64,000 bases of DNA from Microbacterium sp. K24 (GCF_004794465.1 NZ_SSDJ01000067.1:1-64000); one strand, 5' to 3'. Numbered from the stretch's first letter, positions 54,712-63,877 are shown. The notes: generated from the letters alone by a model not told the origin. Numbers and translations: made by a program.

Positions 54712-55670
54712 CGGTTCCCCGAGACGCTCGAGCGCAGGCGCGGGTCGATCAGGCGCTGCACGATGTCGGCGGCGAACCCGACGAGCAGCACGAAGAGCGT
54801 GCTGACGACGAGGACGCCCTGGATGACCTGGAAGTCGTGCTGCTCGATCGCCGAGAGCAGCAGGCTGCCGAGCCCGGGAAGCGTGAAGACGCTCTCGACG
54901 ACGACCGCGCCGAGGAGTGTCGTCGACAGCTCGATGCCGAGGATCGCGACGACGGGCACCGCGCCGTTGCGCACTCCGTGACGCAGCAGAGCCTCGGCCA
55001 TGCCGGAGCCTCCGGCGCGAGCGGTGCGCAGGTAATCGCTGCCGAGCACGTCGAGGGTCGCCGACCGGACGTAGCGGCTGAGCGACGCGCTCATGACGAT
55101 CACGATCGTGATCACGGGCAGCGTGAGCGATCGCAGCGCGTCAGCGGGATCCTCCCAGTCGTCCCGGGGGAACCCGCCGGACGGCAGCGCGCCGAGCCCG
55201 AGCGCGAAGATCCAGACGAGCACGACGCCCACCCAGAACACGGGCACGGCGACCCCCAGCTGCGCGAACCCCGAGAGCACGATGCCGTACCAGCGGTCGG
55301 ACTTCACGGCGGCGGTGATCCCGATGAGGAGAGACACGAGCAGCGCGACGAGGAACGCGATGAGCGTGAGCGGAAGCGTCACCGCGAGGCGGGCGGCGAT
55401 GTCGGGCCCGACGGGACGCGAGCTCAGGAAGGATTCGCCGAGGTCGAAGCGGATCAGCTGCCCCGCCCACGTCGCGAACTGCTGCAGCAGGGGCTGATCC
55501 GAGCCGACCTGCGCGCGGGCCGCCGCGATCTGCTCAGGGGTCGCGTTCACCGAGAGCAGCGCGTTGGCCGGGTCGCCGGGAAGCAGCCGCAGCAGCACGA
55601 AGATCGCGATCATCGCGACGACGAGCGACACCACGAGGAACGCGAGGCGGCGCAGCAGGTAGGCGAGCAT
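54708..55670 (-). CDS. Peptide/nickel ABC transporter permease (DppB-like)
   Basis: The 320-residue permease has six helices: an N-terminal LVVSLVVAMIAIFVLLRLLP and LPGDPANALL, typical of DppB, then helices at about 100-280 and the EAA loop SRYVRSATLDVLGSDYLRTA then RAGGSGMAEALLRHGVRN. The start at 55670 follows a hairpin that separates it from the binding-protein gene. Confidence 0.94.
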   Translation of the reverse strand: MLAYLLRRLAFLVVSLVVAMIAIFVLLRLLPGDPANALLSVNATPEQIAAARAQVGSDQPLLQQFATWAGQLIRFDLGESFLSSRPVGPDIAARLAVTLPLTLIAFLVALLVSLLIGITAAVKSDRWYGIVLSGFAQLGVAVPVFWVGVVLVWIFALGLGALPSGGFPRDDWEDPADALRSLTLPVITIVIVMSASLSRYVRSATLDVLGSDYLRTARAGGSGMAEALLRHGVRNGAVPVVAILGIELSTTLLGAVVVESVFTLPGLGSLLLSAIEQHDFQVIQGVLVVSTLFVLLVGFAADIVQRLIDPRLRSSVSGNR

Positions 55671-55687
55671 GGCTTCTCAGGATGGAA

Positions 55688-55718
55688 GAGGGGGATGCCG
55701 ACGCGCGGCATCCCCCTC
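55688..55718 (-). terminator. Hairpin between binding-protein and permease genes
   Basis: The 13-bp perfect stem GAGGGGGATGCCG (55688-55700) pairs with 55706-55718 around a 5-base loop. Read on the minus strand it follows the binding-protein stop by 5 bases, but no T-run follows. It is more likely a partial terminator or mRNA-stabilising structure that lets the binding protein be made in excess than a full stop. Confidence 0.65.
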
Positions 55719-55723
55719 GCGCG

Positions 55724-57220
55724 TCAGGACTTGACGATGTCGTAGGCGAAGAACTGCGAGTTCAGGCCGTTGACGGGGTACCCGCTGAGATCGCTCGAGG
55801 CGACCACGATCTGCGGATACAGGTACAACCATACGCTCGCGGCATCCTCGGCGATCTTCTCGTTGACCTGCTTCAGCAGGGCGGTCTGCTCGTCGGTCGT
55901 GGTGGCCTGCTCGGCCGCGGCGACCCATTGCTGCACGTCGGCGTCGTCGTATCCCCAGTAGAAGTCGGGGTTGCCGTACCAGACCACGTCGCGGTCGTTC
56001 ACGTGCTCCTGGAGGGTGGCCTCGAAGTCCTGCTCCTTGAAGACCTTCGTGTACCACTCGTCGGCGCTGATCGTGTTGATCTCGACGGTGATGCCCACCT
56101 CGGCGAGCTGCGACTGCAGGAACTCGGCCACGGCGGGGTGCGGGTCGTAGCTCGGGGTGTCGAGCGTGAACGTGAAGCCGTCGGCGTAGCCGGCCTGCGC
56201 GAGCAGATCCTTCGAGAGCTCGACGTCGTAGGGGTTCACGTTCGTGAGGTCCTCGTACCAGGGGTCGGTGGGTGGCACCATCGAGCCGATCAGCGTGCCG
56301 TAGTCGCCCCAGATCGACTCGAGGAGCTTCTTCGTGTCGATCGCGGAGTAGATCGCCTTGCGCACGAGCGCGTTGTCGAAGGGAGCGACGCGGTCGTTGA
56401 ACGCGAGCAGCTCCTTCGTGGTCGAGGTGCCCTCGCTCACGACATAGTCGTCGGAGTCGAACTGCGCGAGCGAGTCCGGGCTCTGCACGCTGGTGATGAC
56501 GTCGATCTCGCCGGTGAGGAGCGCGTTGTTCTCGGCCGTCGCGTCGGTGAAGTACGTGTAGACGACCTCGCCGTTCTTGGCGGGCTCGCCCCAGTAGTCG
56601 TCCCAGCGCTCGAGGGTCAGGGTCGAGCCCTTCTTCCACTCGTCGAGCGTGTAGGGGCCGGTGCCGTCTTCCGTGCTGGTGATGTCGCCGGCCTCGTCGT
56701 TCACGATCCAGACGTAGCTGAGGTTGTAGAGGAACGAGATCGACCGCTGCGACAGGGTGAACACGACGGTCTTGTCGTCGGGGGTGGCGATGTCGGCGAT
56801 CGTCTGGAAGCTCGACTTGCGGGCCGAGACGGAGTCCTCGGCGGTGACGGCCTCGACGCTCGACTTCACGTCGGCGGAGGTGAGCGGGTCGCCCGAGTGG
56901 AAGGTCACGTCGTCGCGCAGCGTGATCGTGTAGGTCAGGCCGTCGTCCGACACCTCGGCGTCCTCGGCGAGCAGCGGCTCGACCTCGCCGTCGTCGGTCA
57001 GCCGGTACAGGCCTTCGTAGACGTTGCCGGTGAGCGCCTCGGTCACGCCCTGTCCGCCGCCCTGGGTGTTGCTGAGGTTGGTCGGCTCGTACAGCGACCC
57101 GATGAGGATCGTGGCGTCTTCGCTCGCGGTGGCGTCGTCGCTCGTGCCCGACGCGCAGCCGGCCATGAGGGCGAGCGTGGCGACGGCGCCGAGCGCGCCG
57201 AGGATGCGGGTTCTTCTCAT
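55724..57220 (-). CDS. Peptide/nickel ABC transporter substrate-binding lipoprotein
   Basis: The 498-residue SBP_bac_5 (DppA/OppA) protein starts with a lipoprotein signal (MRRTRILGALGAVATLALMA, lipobox LMAGC) and an acidic linker. Family markers are YRLTDDGEVEPLLAEDAEVS, LTYTITLRDDVTFHSGDPLT, AEDSVSARKSSFQTI, DGTGPYTLDEWKKGSTLTLE and a C-terminal KIAEDAASVWLYLYPQIVVA. It binds peptides or a related ligand outside the membrane; the ligand cannot be specified. It lies 28 bases after the DUF1684 gene. Confidence 0.94.
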   Translation of the reverse strand: MRRTRILGALGAVATLALMAGCASGTSDDATASEDATILIGSLYEPTNLSNTQGGGQGVTEALTGNVYEGLYRLTDDGEVEPLLAEDAEVSDDGLTYTITLRDDVTFHSGDPLTSADVKSSVEAVTAEDSVSARKSSFQTIADIATPDDKTVVFTLSQRSISFLYNLSYVWIVNDEAGDITSTEDGTGPYTLDEWKKGSTLTLERWDDYWGEPAKNGEVVYTYFTDATAENNALLTGEIDVITSVQSPDSLAQFDSDDYVVSEGTSTTKELLAFNDRVAPFDNALVRKAIYSAIDTKKLLESIWGDYGTLIGSMVPPTDPWYEDLTNVNPYDVELSKDLLAQAGYADGFTFTLDTPSYDPHPAVAEFLQSQLAEVGITVEINTISADEWYTKVFKEQDFEATLQEHVNDRDVVWYGNPDFYWGYDDADVQQWVAAAEQATTTDEQTALLKQVNEKIAEDAASVWLYLYPQIVVASSDLSGYPVNGLNSQFFAYDIVKS

Positions 57221-57248
57221 GAGTACTCCAGGGTGAGCGAGTGCGGCG

Positions 57249-57947
57249 TCACGCCGCGTAGATGTCGAAGCCGTCGCGGAACACGACGTTCTTCTCGCCT
57301 GCGCGGATGGGCAGGGGGAAGCGGTTGGATGCCGGGGGCAGGGGGCAGTTGTACTGGGCGCTGAACCCGCAGGGCGGCACGAAGGCGCGGTTGAAGTCGA
57401 GGACGACGGTGCCCTCGTCATCGCGCAGCTCGACGAACAGGAAGCGGCCGGACCCGTAGGTCTCCGAGCCGTTCGTCTCGTCGCCGAAGACGAGCAGCAG
57501 GATGCCGCCGTCGTCGAAGGCGGCGAGCGTGTACTCGCGGCCGTCGAGGTCGAAGCGGATGTCGCCCGGCACGACGAGCTCGCGCGAGCCGCCGTTGTCG
57601 CGGATGTGCTCGAACGGCACCCGGCGATCGCCGGACACGGGGGTGAAATGCCCCTCGAGCACCCAGGCGGGGTCATAGTCGTAGGTGTCGATGCGGTCGA
57701 AGGCCCGGATGGCGGGTGCATCCGCGTCCCACCGTCGCAGACCGTGCTCCGCCGCACCGGTCTCGATGTTCGTGCGGTGGATCGGCGTGACCGTCACCGT
57801 GTCGGATGCGGTGCGCTGCTCGCCCTCCAGGTCGGGGCGTTCGCCGGTCCAGCGGGTCTCGATCAGCGCGAGATTGCCGGTCGCCGAGGTGACGGAGGCG
57901 CGGCGCTCGGCCTGCCAGGTGGTGTGATCTTCGCGTTCAGACATCAC
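57249..57947 (-). CDS. DUF1684 protein heading the peptide-transporter operon
   Basis: The 232-residue cytosolic protein matches the DUF1684 pattern. An N-terminal helix is followed by APAIRAFDRIDTYDYDPAWV, EGHFTPVSGDRRVPFEHIRD and LLLVFGDETNGSETYGSGRF. A C-terminal zinc-like cluster has VLDFNRAFVPPCGFSAQYNC then PLPPASNRFPLPIRAGEK, with two conserved Cys. The function of the family is unknown. It is the first gene of the ABC operon. M1/M2 are both ATG (57947, 57944). Confidence 0.87.
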   Translation of the reverse strand: MMSEREDHTTWQAERRASVTSATGNLALIETRWTGERPDLEGEQRTASDTVTVTPIHRTNIETGAAEHGLRRWDADAPAIRAFDRIDTYDYDPAWVLEGHFTPVSGDRRVPFEHIRDNGGSRELVVPGDIRFDLDGREYTLAAFDDGGILLLVFGDETNGSETYGSGRFLFVELRDDEGTVVLDFNRAFVPPCGFSAQYNCPLPPASNRFPLPIRAGEKNVVFRDGFDIYAA

Positions 57948-57989
57948 CTTCCATTCTCTTGCATGCAGAACGGGGTGGGGTCGGCGTCG

Positions 57990-58637
57990 TCACTCGGAGT
58001 AACGCGGCGAGAGCTCGGCGAGGACGGCGGCCCGGAGCCAGGAGGCGTAGCGGTCGGCGGTCCAGCCCGACTGGGCGACGAGCTGCTGATAGCTCTCGGG
58101 CGAGATCAGGAACGAGATCGCGTCGGCGGCGGCGTCCGGGTCGTCGAGATCGCGGGCGATCCCTCGCCGGACCGTCTCCGCCACCAGGGTGCGGAGGTCG
58201 GCGCGGCGTCGCTCGAGCATGCCGCGGAGGGCGTCGTCGACGACGGGGTCCGAGAGGGCCGCGCCGAGAAGCACCGTCCAGATGGCGTGCCCGCGGGCGT
58301 TGGCCGCGGTGATCTGCGTGAGGACGGCGTCGAGGAAGACCTCGTCCGGCAGGTCGAGCACCCCGGACGCGACCTCGGTGTCGGTGAGGCTCGCGGCGGC
58401 CTCGGAACCCGAGAAGGTGACCTCGAAGGCGGCGATCAGCAGCTCGGCCTTCGACGCCGTCGTCTTGACGGTCTCCGCCGAGACCCCCGCCTCGCGGGCG
58501 ATGGCCGCGATCGTCGTCGCCTGATACCCCTGGCCGGCGAACAGGAGTGCGGAGGCCGCGATGATCCTCGACCTCGTCTCCTGCGCCTGGCGCGCCCTCA
58601 GCTCGGATCGGTAGGCGCGGGGAACGGCTTCAGGCAT
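57990..58637 (-). CDS. TetR-family regulator
   Basis: The 215-residue regulator has the N-terminal helix-turn-helix SRIIAASALLFAGQGYQATT then IAAIAREAGVSAETVKTTAS (about residues 23-62). A ligand-binding domain with DAVLTQITAANARGHAIWTV and a C-terminal PESYQQLVAQSGWTADRYAS follows. It is divergent from a glycosyltransferase gene 65 bases away and likely controls that gene. The AT-richer spacer (GAATACTTCAACGGTACATT) may hold the shared operator. Confidence 0.92.
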   Translation of the reverse strand: MPEAVPRAYRSELRARQAQETRSRIIAASALLFAGQGYQATTIAAIAREAGVSAETVKTTASKAELLIAAFEVTFSGSEAAASLTDTEVASGVLDLPDEVFLDAVLTQITAANARGHAIWTVLLGAALSDPVVDDALRGMLERRRADLRTLVAETVRRGIARDLDDPDAAADAISFLISPESYQQLVAQSGWTADRYASWLRAAVLAELSPRYSE

Positions 58638-58702
58638 TGACTTTCCTCAGAGGGTGATGAATACTTCAACGGTACATTCGATCTTTGGGGAAAGAAACCG
58701 CC

Positions 58703-59998
58703 ATGTCCAGTTATCTCATCACCTGCACGCCCGCCCACGGTCACGTCATGCCGCTGCTGCAGATCGCCCGCCACCTCCTGAGCCGGGGTCATGAGGTGAG
58801 GTTCCTCACCAGCACCCGCTACGCCGACCACGTCGCCGCGGCCGGCGCGCGCTTCATCCCGCTGCCGGACGAGGCCGACGTCGACCTCGACGACGCCGAC
58901 GGGGCGTTCCCCGAGCGCGTCGGGCTGACCGGACCCGCGGCCCTGCGCTTCGACATGAGCAACCTGTTCGTGCGGCCCGGCGCCGCGCAGCTCGCGGTCG
59001 TTCGTGCCGAGCTCGCGGAACGGCGGATCGACGCGGTGCTGACCGAGCCGCTGTTCGTGGGAGGAGCGCTGCTGCAGCTGCTTCCGGAACATGAGCGTCC
59101 GCCCGTGGTCGTGCTGGGCATCTTCCCGCTCGGCGCGCGGAGCCGGGATGCGGCGCCCTTCGGCCTCGGCGTGACGCCGATGCCCGGTCCGATCGGGCGG
59201 CTGCGCAACGCGATGCTGCGCACCGTCGCGGAACGCGCGATCTTCGGCGGCATCCAGAAGGAGGCCGATGAGATGGCGCGGAGGGAGACGGGCCGCGACC
59301 TCGGCGGCTTCGTGCTGGACTGGGCCGGCCGCGCCGACGCCTACGTGCAGTTCACGGTTCCGGAGTTCGAGTACCCGCGCTCCGACCTTCCGGAGTCCGT
59401 GCATTTCGCGGGCCCCCTCCCCGCACCCGTGTCGACGGTCGTGCTGCCGGACTGGTGGGCCGACCTCGACGGCACGCGGTCCGTGGTCCACGTGACCCAG
59501 GGCACCATCGCGAACTCCGACTTCGGTCAGCTGGTGGAGCCGACGATCGCCGCGCTCGCCGCATCCGACAGCATCGTCGTGGTCTCGACCGGTGGCCGGC
59601 CGGTCGATGTCCTGCCCGCCGATCTGCCGCCGAACGTGCGTGTCGCCGAGTACCTGCCGTATGACCGGCTGCTGCCACTCGTCGACGTGCTCGTGACGAA
59701 CGGAGGGTACGGAGGTGTGCAGCAGGCGCTGACCCACGGAGTCCCCATCGTCGTCGCCGGGCAGACGGAGGACAAGGTCGAGGTGTCGGCACGGATCGGA
59801 TGGTCGGGCGCGGGAATCAACCTGCGCACCACGACGGTCGCTCCGGCGCAGGTGGGGCGGGCCGTCGAGCGGGTGCTGGCCGATCCCGCGTACCGCGCCC
59901 ACGCCGAACGGATCGGCACGGCGATGCGGGCGTCGAACGCATGGGACGCCCTCGACGGCGTGCTCGACGAGCTCACCTCGCGCTGGGCGCTGTCCTGA
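58703..59998 (+). CDS. UDP-glycosyltransferase (GT1, macrolide-glycosyltransferase-like)
   Basis: The 431-residue GT-B enzyme has the N-terminal acceptor domain (LITCTPAHGHVMPLLQIARH, the catalytic-type His after the GH.. motif) and the C-terminal donor domain with SVVHVTQGTIANSDFGQLVE, VRVAEYLPYDRLLPLVDVLV and TNGGYGGVQQALTHGVPIVV then AGQTEDK, the nucleotide-sugar-binding box. Members glycosylate small hydrophobic acceptors such as macrolides or flavonoids. Next to a TetR regulator this suggests inducible detoxification of an antibiotic (inference). Confidence 0.93.
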   Translation: MSSYLITCTPAHGHVMPLLQIARHLLSRGHEVRFLTSTRYADHVAAAGARFIPLPDEADVDLDDADGAFPERVGLTGPAALRFDMSNLFVRPGAAQLAVVRAELAERRIDAVLTEPLFVGGALLQLLPEHERPPVVVLGIFPLGARSRDAAPFGLGVTPMPGPIGRLRNAMLRTVAERAIFGGIQKEADEMARRETGRDLGGFVLDWAGRADAYVQFTVPEFEYPRSDLPESVHFAGPLPAPVSTVVLPDWWADLDGTRSVVHVTQGTIANSDFGQLVEPTIAALAASDSIVVVSTGGRPVDVLPADLPPNVRVAEYLPYDRLLPLVDVLVTNGGYGGVQQALTHGVPIVVAGQTEDKVEVSARIGWSGAGINLRTTTVAPAQVGRAVERVLADPAYRAHAERIGTAMRASNAWDALDGVLDELTSRWALS

Positions 59999-60241
59999 CT
60001 CGAGCCGCCGTTCCGGGCTCACGCCCGCAAGCGCATTCCGGTGCATGGACGCAACCGCTTGCAACGTCGTCCGGTATACCATTCACCTATGCGCCGAGCA
60101 GCGTCAGTCCCCAGCTGACCGCGGGCGCGGACGGCGCAAGCCGTCCTGCGGAGGGAGAGTCGATCTTCTTTCGATCCCGAGGGGGGATGGGGTGGGAGTT
60201 CGGTCCCCAGCCGACACCCACCCCCACACTCTCTCCGCGTG
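59999..60241. other. Convergent spacer without recognised gene
   Basis: This ~240-base gap holds a GGTATACC palindromic core near 60071 and CGCAACC/TTGCAACG half-sites near 60052. An AT-poor run ends at the membrane protein gene stop. No terminator hairpin or ORF is supported. Confidence 0.4.
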
Positions 60242-61363
60242 TCAGTTCAGCCGGCTCCAGATCCAGAACACGACGAAGCCGATCACGACCAGGATCGGCA
60301 CCCACGTCACCCTCCGCTTCAGGCGGCGCCCCTGCGGCGCCACGCCCGGCGGGGGTGTGAGCATGCCGACCGGCGGAGCGAACGGCAGCTGCGCGCCCAC
60401 CTGCGGAGGGGCGGATGCCGCGCCCACGGCATCCGCGTTCTCGGCGAGCAGGCGCTCGTCACGCCACCGCGCCCACTGATCGAACTTCGTCAGGAGCGCG
60501 CCGACGGCGCCGAACAGCCACGCCCAGGTGGCGGGATCGAGGGTCGACACCTTGCGCTGCGTGTACAGGAACAGCCAGTCGTCGACGATCTCGACGTCGA
60601 GCTGAGCGGCGTTGTCGATGAAGCGCGCCATGATGTCGGGCGTGAACAGATACAGCGCATCGCGCTCGTAACCGGTGGGGCAGTAGAGCGTGAAGTACTG
60701 GTCGAAGTCGCCTTCGAGCGAAAGGCGCTGCTCCTTCTCGAACGACGCCGGCAGGTTCGAGCCGAAGCCGTTGTTGCCCTTCGCATCGAGCACGATGTTC
60801 GGCAGCGGCACGTCGAGCTTCACGGCGACGTAGCCCCAGCGATACGTCGTCGAGTTCTTCCCGGACTGCACCGTGTACTGGTAGTTGCCGAACTCCACGA
60901 AGCGGGGTCGGGTGCCGCGGATCAGATCGGTCGACTGGCGGGAGCGGCCGAGGCTGAAGATCATCCCGGGAAGCGGCGGATCTGCGACCTTCGCCTCGTA
61001 CGTCATGCCGTTCGCCTGGGCGAAGAGGTTGAGCCGATAGCGGATGGCCTGCGCGTTGCGCACCCCGATCACGATCATCACGATCACGCCGACGACGACC
61101 AGGCCGATGAGCACGATCGGGATCACGGCGATGCCCGGCGAGCCGCTCGCCGACGCCAGGCTGAGGATGATCGTGACGAGGAAGGGGAGCATGATGAGCC
61201 CCGCGACGATCGCCACCACGATGCCGATGATCGTCGAGGCGCCCATGCTCGACCCCTGTCGCGCGCGCAGGTCGGCCGCGAACGCCCGCACGGCCGCCGC
61301 GTCGACGGGCTCGGTCAGCGGACGGGCGTCGAACGTGATCGGCGAGGACTGGGGTGTCGTCAT
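60242..61363 (-). CDS. Membrane protein with DUF3137-like layout
   Basis: The 373-residue protein has two adjacent transmembrane helices near the N-terminus (IIGIVVAIVAGLIMLPFLVT and IAVIPIVLIGLVVVGVIVMI). A large soluble domain follows (FVEFGNYQYTVQSGKNSTTY; VPLPNIVLDAKGNNGFGSNL; FTPDIMARFIDNAAQLDVEI; DDWLFLYTQRKVSTLDPATW). A Pro-rich linker leads to a C-terminal helix (VTWVPILVVIGFVVFWIWSR). The ATG at 61363 overlaps the upstream gene stop (ATGA). Function unknown. Confidence 0.85.
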   Translation of the reverse strand: MTTPQSSPITFDARPLTEPVDAAAVRAFAADLRARQGSSMGASTIIGIVVAIVAGLIMLPFLVTIILSLASASGSPGIAVIPIVLIGLVVVGVIVMIVIGVRNAQAIRYRLNLFAQANGMTYEAKVADPPLPGMIFSLGRSRQSTDLIRGTRPRFVEFGNYQYTVQSGKNSTTYRWGYVAVKLDVPLPNIVLDAKGNNGFGSNLPASFEKEQRLSLEGDFDQYFTLYCPTGYERDALYLFTPDIMARFIDNAAQLDVEIVDDWLFLYTQRKVSTLDPATWAWLFGAVGALLTKFDQWARWRDERLLAENADAVGAASAPPQVGAQLPFAPPVGMLTPPPGVAPQGRRLKRRVTWVPILVVIGFVVFWIWSRLN

Positions 61364-62328
61364 CGGTTCACCAGATCGGCATCCCAGGTCAGGTCGGTGC
61401 CCTCCGGGATCTGCAGTGCTTCGAGACGGTCGTCGGCGCAGATCTCGCGGATGAGGTCGACCGGACCGGCGACGATCGTCGAATCGAAATCGATCTCCGA
61501 CACCATCACCCAGGCTCGATCCTCCGGCCAGAGGATGCTGGGGCTCAGTGCCGCCGGCGGGAAGCCGTGCTCCTCTGCGGGCCGGTCCCGCCACGGCACC
61601 TGCTGCACCCACTCGGGATCGGCGAAGACGCGCGGCGGCGCCGAGAACAGCACATGGTCACGGTCGGGGAGCGAGAGACGCGGTCCTTCGGAGATCTCGC
61701 GCGACAAGATGCCCTCCTGCCAGGTGGGCTTGCGGAAGACGTTGTTGAACGGGTCGTGCGTGCTGCGATCGAGCATCGCCTGGTGGTTCGGGTCGTCGTC
61801 GACGGTGAGGAACGCCCGCGACGGCGTGTGGCCGAAGAAGCCGAGCAGGCCGCCGTATCCCTCCCAGACAGCCGCATACCCGGCATCCGGAGTGCTCGTG
61901 TGGGCGACGAGGTGCCCGGCGATCACCGAGAGCAGCGCCGCTCCGAGCTCGCCCTCGATCGGCGCAGTGAACTCACGGGCGTCGGGAGAGATGCGCTGAC
62001 GCCAGTCGCCGTCGGCCGGTGTGCGGACGATCCGGTTCCACTGCGCGAACGGATGCATCGTGGTGCCGAAAGCCGCGGCGGTCTCGGCCCAGGTCGCGGG
62101 TGCGTCGACGAACTGCTCGAGGAGCCGCTGCTGCTCCGCCTCCGGCATCCGCTCCCACTCGTCGGACGTCGGCACGGCCCGGTCCGGCAGCGACCGCACC
62201 ACAGCCGGATGGAAGATGCGGGCATACGCGGGGAAGCCATGAGGGACGACCCCGTGCATCGTCGCGGGGGTGTCGTCGAGGCGCTCGCGAAGCCACGCCC
62301 CGGCACTCGTGTCTGCGATCCACTGCAT
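61360..62328 (-). CDS. Conserved hypothetical cytosolic protein
   Basis: The 322-residue soluble, Trp-rich protein begins MQWIADTSAGAWLRERLDDT. Recognisable blocks are HGVVPHGFPAYARIFHPAVV, TMHPFAQWNRIVRTP, VWEGYGGLLGFFGHTPSRAF and LSPSILWPEDRAWVMVSEID. The composition suggests an intracellular protein without a catalytic signature. It is coupled to the membrane protein downstream by an ATGA overlap, hinting at joint function. Family common in Microbacteriaceae; function unknown. Confidence 0.85.
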   Translation of the reverse strand: MQWIADTSAGAWLRERLDDTPATMHGVVPHGFPAYARIFHPAVVRSLPDRAVPTSDEWERMPEAEQQRLLEQFVDAPATWAETAAAFGTTMHPFAQWNRIVRTPADGDWRQRISPDAREFTAPIEGELGAALLSVIAGHLVAHTSTPDAGYAAVWEGYGGLLGFFGHTPSRAFLTVDDDPNHQAMLDRSTHDPFNNVFRKPTWQEGILSREISEGPRLSLPDRDHVLFSAPPRVFADPEWVQQVPWRDRPAEEHGFPPAALSPSILWPEDRAWVMVSEIDFDSTIVAGPVDLIREICADDRLEALQIPEGTDLTWDADLVNR

Positions 62329-62398
62329 GCGACCACGGTACCGGCGATACGGTATGAGTCGTGTGGAAGAGAGCCGAACGCCTCGGGGGAGACGTCTC

Positions 62399-63412
62399 AT
62401 GGTGAATCCGGTCCAGGTCGGCCCCGGCGAGCATGTCTTCGGCCGGCATCCGCTGCGCATCTTCGTCGGCGCGCTCGTGCTCGCCGCGGTGCTGTCGGTC
62501 GCGGCGCTGTTCATCCTGCCGCAGTTCCTGCCGCGGACCATGAACATCTCGACCCGCGGAAGCGTCGTGCTCGTCGTGGCGATCGGGCTGACCATCGCGG
62601 TGTTCGTCGGAGCGTTCTGGTTCCGCAACATCCGGGTCGTCGTGCGGCCGGACACCGTCGAGATCGGGCGAGCGGGCGCCAGGGAGACGTTCCCTCGGGC
62701 GACGACCGCGTTCCGTTCGAAGATCACCGAGCACCGCACCAACGGCCTGCCCAGCGGAACGACGCGTGCGCTCGTCGTGTACAGCGGCGACCGCGAGGTC
62801 ACCATCGAGCTGCCCGGTTTCACGAGGACGACGTTCAACGAGCTGATGGCACAGTTGAATCCGATCGCGCCGCCGCCGGTCGCCGACCCCGTGGAGGCGG
62901 CACGAGCGCGCGCGCACCTGCCGTCCTCGTTCGTCATCGACGCGACCGGTGAGCGCCGATTCGCCTCGCGCCTCACGATCGTCGCGGTCGCGTTCTTCGC
63001 GGTCAGCCTCGCCGTCGGCCTCCTCGCCGCCGTGCCGGGGTTCCTCGACAGCGAGCTCTCGGCGCTCGTGCTCATCGTGCCGATGACCGCGATCGCCGGG
63101 ATCGGCTTCACGATCGGTGCCGTGCAGCGGCGGCGCCTCGTGCGCTCGATCCCCTCGCGGGTGACGGTGAGCACACAGGGCATCCGTCTCGACGAGGTCG
63201 ATCAGCCGTACGCGCAGCTCACCCGCATCTGGATGACTCCGCCCGCGTATCCGGTCCAGCGGATCCGGTTCGAACGCGCCGGCGGGAAGCGCACGACGCA
63301 CCTGCTCGCGTCGTCGCGCGTCGCGCTGACCCCGGAGTACACAGATCTGCTGCTCGCCGTGCGCGCGCAGACGGCGCACTTCCCCGGACTGCTCTCGCTC
63401 GACCTCGAGTGA
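62399..63412 (+). CDS. Four-helix membrane protein with two PH-like domains
   Basis: The 337-residue protein has two N-terminal helices (FVGALVLAAVLSVAALFILP and VVLVVAIGLTIAVFVGAFWF) and a soluble bPH-like region (IRVVVRPDTVEIGRAGARET; EVTIELPGFTRTTFNELMAQ). Two more helices follow near residues 195-245, with a second beta-rich tail. ATG 62399 follows CGGGGGA by 8 bases, better than ATG 62354. It is divergent from the cytosolic conserved gene. Function unknown. Confidence 0.83.
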   Translation: MVNPVQVGPGEHVFGRHPLRIFVGALVLAAVLSVAALFILPQFLPRTMNISTRGSVVLVVAIGLTIAVFVGAFWFRNIRVVVRPDTVEIGRAGARETFPRATTAFRSKITEHRTNGLPSGTTRALVVYSGDREVTIELPGFTRTTFNELMAQLNPIAPPPVADPVEAARARAHLPSSFVIDATGERRFASRLTIVAVAFFAVSLAVGLLAAVPGFLDSELSALVLIVPMTAIAGIGFTIGAVQRRRLVRSIPSRVTVSTQGIRLDEVDQPYAQLTRIWMTPPAYPVQRIRFERAGGKRTTHLLASSRVALTPEYTDLLLAVRAQTAHFPGLLSLDLE

Positions 63413-63446
63413 CCGCGGAGCCGGTGGCATCCCGCATAATCGAGGG

Positions 63447-63803
63447 GTGACTGCCACTGCGACGCTCCCCTCCCTCGACGGCCGCCGATTCCGGATGGTG
63501 TCGTCCACCACCTCGGCGGTCGACCCCGCGGCCCCGAGCGTGTTCGAGTACTTCGAGCGCGACGGGGCGATCTGGGGCGGGTACGAGGGAGACACGGTCA
63601 CGTTCGGCAAGTTCGTCGGCACCCGCACCGGCGACACGATCTGGGTGTCGTTCGTGCACGTGCTCGTCGCCGACGGCACGGTCGTGACCGGAGATGGCGA
63701 GAGCGAGCTGGAGCTGACCGACGACGGCCGCATCCGCCTCGTCGAGCACTACGAGATGCACGGCCTCCCGCAGCTCAGCGTGTGCGAGGAGATCGCGGGC
63801 TGA
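63447..63803 (+). CDS. Conserved beta-rich hypothetical protein
   Basis: The 118-residue soluble protein (VTATATLPSLDGRRFRMVSS; FEYFERDGAIWGGYEGDTVT; FGKFVGTRTGDTIWVSFVHV; YEMHGLPQLSVCEEIAG) appears to be a small beta-barrel of the kind found in n-acetylglutamate synthase-like or lipocalin-like hypotheticals. The GTG start has GAGGGG immediately adjacent, so the leader is short. Followed by an inverted repeat acting as a terminator. Function not known. Confidence 0.75.
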   Translation: MTATATLPSLDGRRFRMVSSTTSAVDPAAPSVFEYFERDGAIWGGYEGDTVTFGKFVGTRTGDTIWVSFVHVLVADGTVVTGDGESELELTDDGRIRLVEHYEMHGLPQLSVCEEIAG

Positions 63804-63805
63804 CA

Positions 63806-63877
63806 CGTTTCGTCTCGCTGGCGCTCGCTCAACGACCGGTCGTTGAGCGAGGGAGCGCCAGCGACCGAGACGAAACG
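63806..63877. repeat. Inverted CGTTTCGTCTCG...CGAGACGAAACG repeat
   Basis: The arms CGTTTCGTCTCG and CGAGACGAAACG enclose further complementary sequence, CTCGCTCAACGACC and GGTCGTTGAGCGAG, with AACGACCGGTCGTT as the centre. The element lies between converging genes and would form a very long hairpin. It belongs to the family at 6284 and 51771. Confidence 0.9.

Noticed and set aside
60066-60080. GGTATACC near 60071 as a second GntR operator
   Set aside because: It is an imperfect match (no flanking symmetry), not in front of any gene, and short enough to occur by chance.
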